Of a stretch of 8,913 nt of DNA, positions 7,786 to 8,913 are shown one piece after another. Both the position numbers and the translations under genes were made by a program. How positions within the stretch are numbered: position 1 is the first letter of the stretch; every line of letters begins with the position of its first letter. This stretch comes from an uncultured Aquincola sp. (lineage in GTDB: Bacteria > Pseudomonadota > Gammaproteobacteria > Burkholderiales > Burkholderiaceae): NCBI GenBank assembly GCA_937883885.1, contig CAKZXL010000187.1, positions 1 to 8,913 on the forward strand. The letters run 5' to 3'. A model generated the notes under the pieces. It made no database searches and was not told the DNA's origin. It saw nothing but the letters and a program-made list of their open reading frames with translations.

Positions 7786-8913
7786 TCAGGGCTGCGGAAA
7801 GGACAAGGACGCCGAGCCGCCGCCCAGCGCGCGGTACAACGCCACCTGGCTGGACAGCAGCGCCCGCTGCGTCTGCGTGAGCTGCTGCGTGGCGGCGATC
7901 AGCGAACGTTCGGCATCCAGCACATCGAGGAAGCTGCTGGCGCCCTGGTCGTGGCTGAGGCGCGAGAGGCGTGCACGTTCCTGCTGCACCGCCAGCGCCT
8001 GCTGCTGCACCTGCAGCTGCTCGGCCAGCCAGTGGCGGGCCGACAAGGCATCGGCCACCTCGCGGAAGGCCACCTGCACCGCCTGTTCGTACTGCACCAC
8101 GGCCTGCTGCGTGCGCACCTGCGCCAGGTCGAGGTTGGCCTGGTTGCGGCCACCATCGAACAGGGGCAGCACCAGCCGCGGCGCAAAGCTCCAGCTGCGG
8201 CCGGCGCCCTTGAACAAGCCGTCCAGTTCATCGCTGGCGGTGCCGCCGAAGGCAGTGAGCTGGATGGTGGGAAAGAAGGCGGCCCGCGCCGCGCCGATCT
8301 GCGCATGGGCGGCGCGCAGGCGGTGCTCGGCCGCTACCAGGTCGGGCCGTGCCAGCAGCAGGGCCGAGGGCAGGCCGGCCGGCAGCGTGGGCAGCCGCCA
8401 GGCGGCCAGCGGCTCGGGCAGCGGCGCCAGCGTGGCGGCCACCGGCCGGCCCACCAGCAGGTCCAGCGCATGGCGTTGCTGCTCCTGCAACTGCTGCAGT
8501 TGCGTGACCAGCGCTTCGGCCTGCGTCACCAGGGTCTGCACCTGCGTGAGTTCCAGCCGCGAGGCGGCGCCCACTTCGAAGCGGCGGCCGAAGATGCGCA
8601 GCGATTCGCGCTGGCTGGCGGCGCTGTCTTGCGCCAGGCGCAGCCGTTCGTCCACTTCGCGCAGGCCCAGGTAGGCATCGGCCACGCCGGCCACCACCAG
8701 CAGCGTGGTGGCGCGGCGGGCCTCGTCGGTGGCCAGCACGCTTTGCAGCGCGGATTCGTTGAGGCTGGCCAGGCGGCCCCAGAAATCGATCTCCCAGCTG
8801 CTGACGGCCAGGCCCGCGCGCCACTGGCTGGCGGTGACGGCGCGGCGTGTCACGCTCAGATCAGCCGGCGTGCGGCCGCGTGTGGCGTCTGCCGACAGCG
8901 CCAGCGTGGGCAG
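7786..8913 (-). CDS. NodT/TolC-type outer membrane efflux protein (partial, N terminus missing)
   Basis: The frame is open to the right window edge, with 375 residues visible; full-length members have about 450-500, so the signal peptide, lipobox and first strands are outside. Visible landmarks are PTLALSADATRGRTPADLS at the edge, SSWEIDFWGRL (about 38-48), which matches the WE-D-(F/L)-GR hallmark of the NodT family, long amphipathic helices around DERLRLAQDSAASQRESLRI and LELTQVQTLVTQAEALVTQL, then the second repeat with FFPTIQLTAFGG, PLFDGGRNQANL and SSFLDVLDAERSLIAATQQL, ending in LYRALGGG. It should form the trimeric outer membrane channel of the exporter and dock with the adaptor encoded 5 bases downstream. 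Since the true start lies outside the window, any methionine or GTG near 8853 should not be taken as the start. Confidence 0.9.
   Translation of the reverse strand: MPTLALSADATRGRTPADLSVTRRAVTASQWRAGLAVSSWEIDFWGRLASLNESALQSVLATDEARRATTLLVVAGVADAYLGLREVDERLRLAQDSAASQRESLRIFGRRFEVGAASRLELTQVQTLVTQAEALVTQLQQLQEQQRHALDLLVGRPVAATLAPLPEPLAAWRLPTLPAGLPSALLLARPDLVAAEHRLRAAHAQIGAARAAFFPTIQLTAFGGTASDELDGLFKGAGRSWSFAPRLVLPLFDGGRNQANLDLAQVRTQQAVVQYEQAVQVAFREVADALSARHWLAEQLQVQQQALAVQQERARLSRLSHDQGASSFLDVLDAERSLIAATQQLTQTQRALLSSQVALYRALGGGSASLSFPQP

Noticed and set aside
3867..7880. A plus-strand open frame of more than 1,300 codons opposite rbbA and its neighbours
   Set aside because: It lies antisense to well-recognised exporter genes, its translation is His/Gln/Arg/Ala-rich with no domain, and such long shadow frames are normal in GC-rich DNA.
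6734..8674. Plus-strand open frame of 646 codons opposite the adaptor and outer membrane factor
   Set aside because: It is antisense to both genes and its composition follows the complement of their Ala/Gln/Leu-rich helices; no family resemblance.

Overview
The window looks like a stretch of chromosome from a GC-rich proteobacterium. Codon positions favour G and C at the third base, genes are packed with 4-base overlaps, and the protein families (fused MaoC-Pta, RbbA/YhhJ exporter, NodT-type outer membrane factor) point to Betaproteobacteria, probably Burkholderiales. That placement is an inference from style and family content; no phylogenetic marker gene is present.

Almost everything is on the minus strand and reads right to left as one compact six-gene run. 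In order of transcription: (1) the C-terminal three quarters of a NodT/TolC-type outer membrane efflux protein, cut by the right window edge (8913-7786); (2) a HlyD-type membrane fusion protein like YhiI (7780-6710); (3) an RbbA-type protein that fuses two ABC ATPase domains to an ABC-2 membrane domain (6713-3975); (4) a YhhJ-type ABC-2 permease (3970-2825); (5) a fused MaoC hydratase/phosphate acyltransferase (2801-1383, possibly starting at 2828); (6) an acetate kinase family protein (1386-181). Junctions are a 5-base gap, a GTGA overlap, a 4-base gap, a 23-base gap (or a GTGA overlap if the upstream start is used), and an ATGA overlap. On the plus strand at the left edge is the tail of a gene resembling the GFA family. 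It converges on the kinase gene with only 9 bases between stop codons, where a short GC hairpin sits.

Genes 1-4 together make a plausible complete tripartite exporter: outer membrane channel, periplasmic adaptor, and an inner membrane ABC pump built from RbbA plus YhhJ. Genes 5-6 form an acyl-CoA to acyl-phosphate to ATP module (acyltransferase then kinase) with a hydratase domain attached. Each half is recognisable, but their joining in one run is the most interesting large-scale feature, because it would couple a substrate-level ATP-generating pathway with an ATP-driven exporter.

Smaller points of note are a duplicated translation start region at the rbbA/yhhJ junction (two near-identical 18-19 base units, each with a purine-rich SD-like element, a TGA and an ATG), an apparently asymmetric pair of ATP sites in RbbA, and unusual residues at two conserved positions of the acetate kinase. 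No RNA gene, mobile element, CRISPR array or promoter could be supported. No gene-free stretch exceeds about 25 bases.
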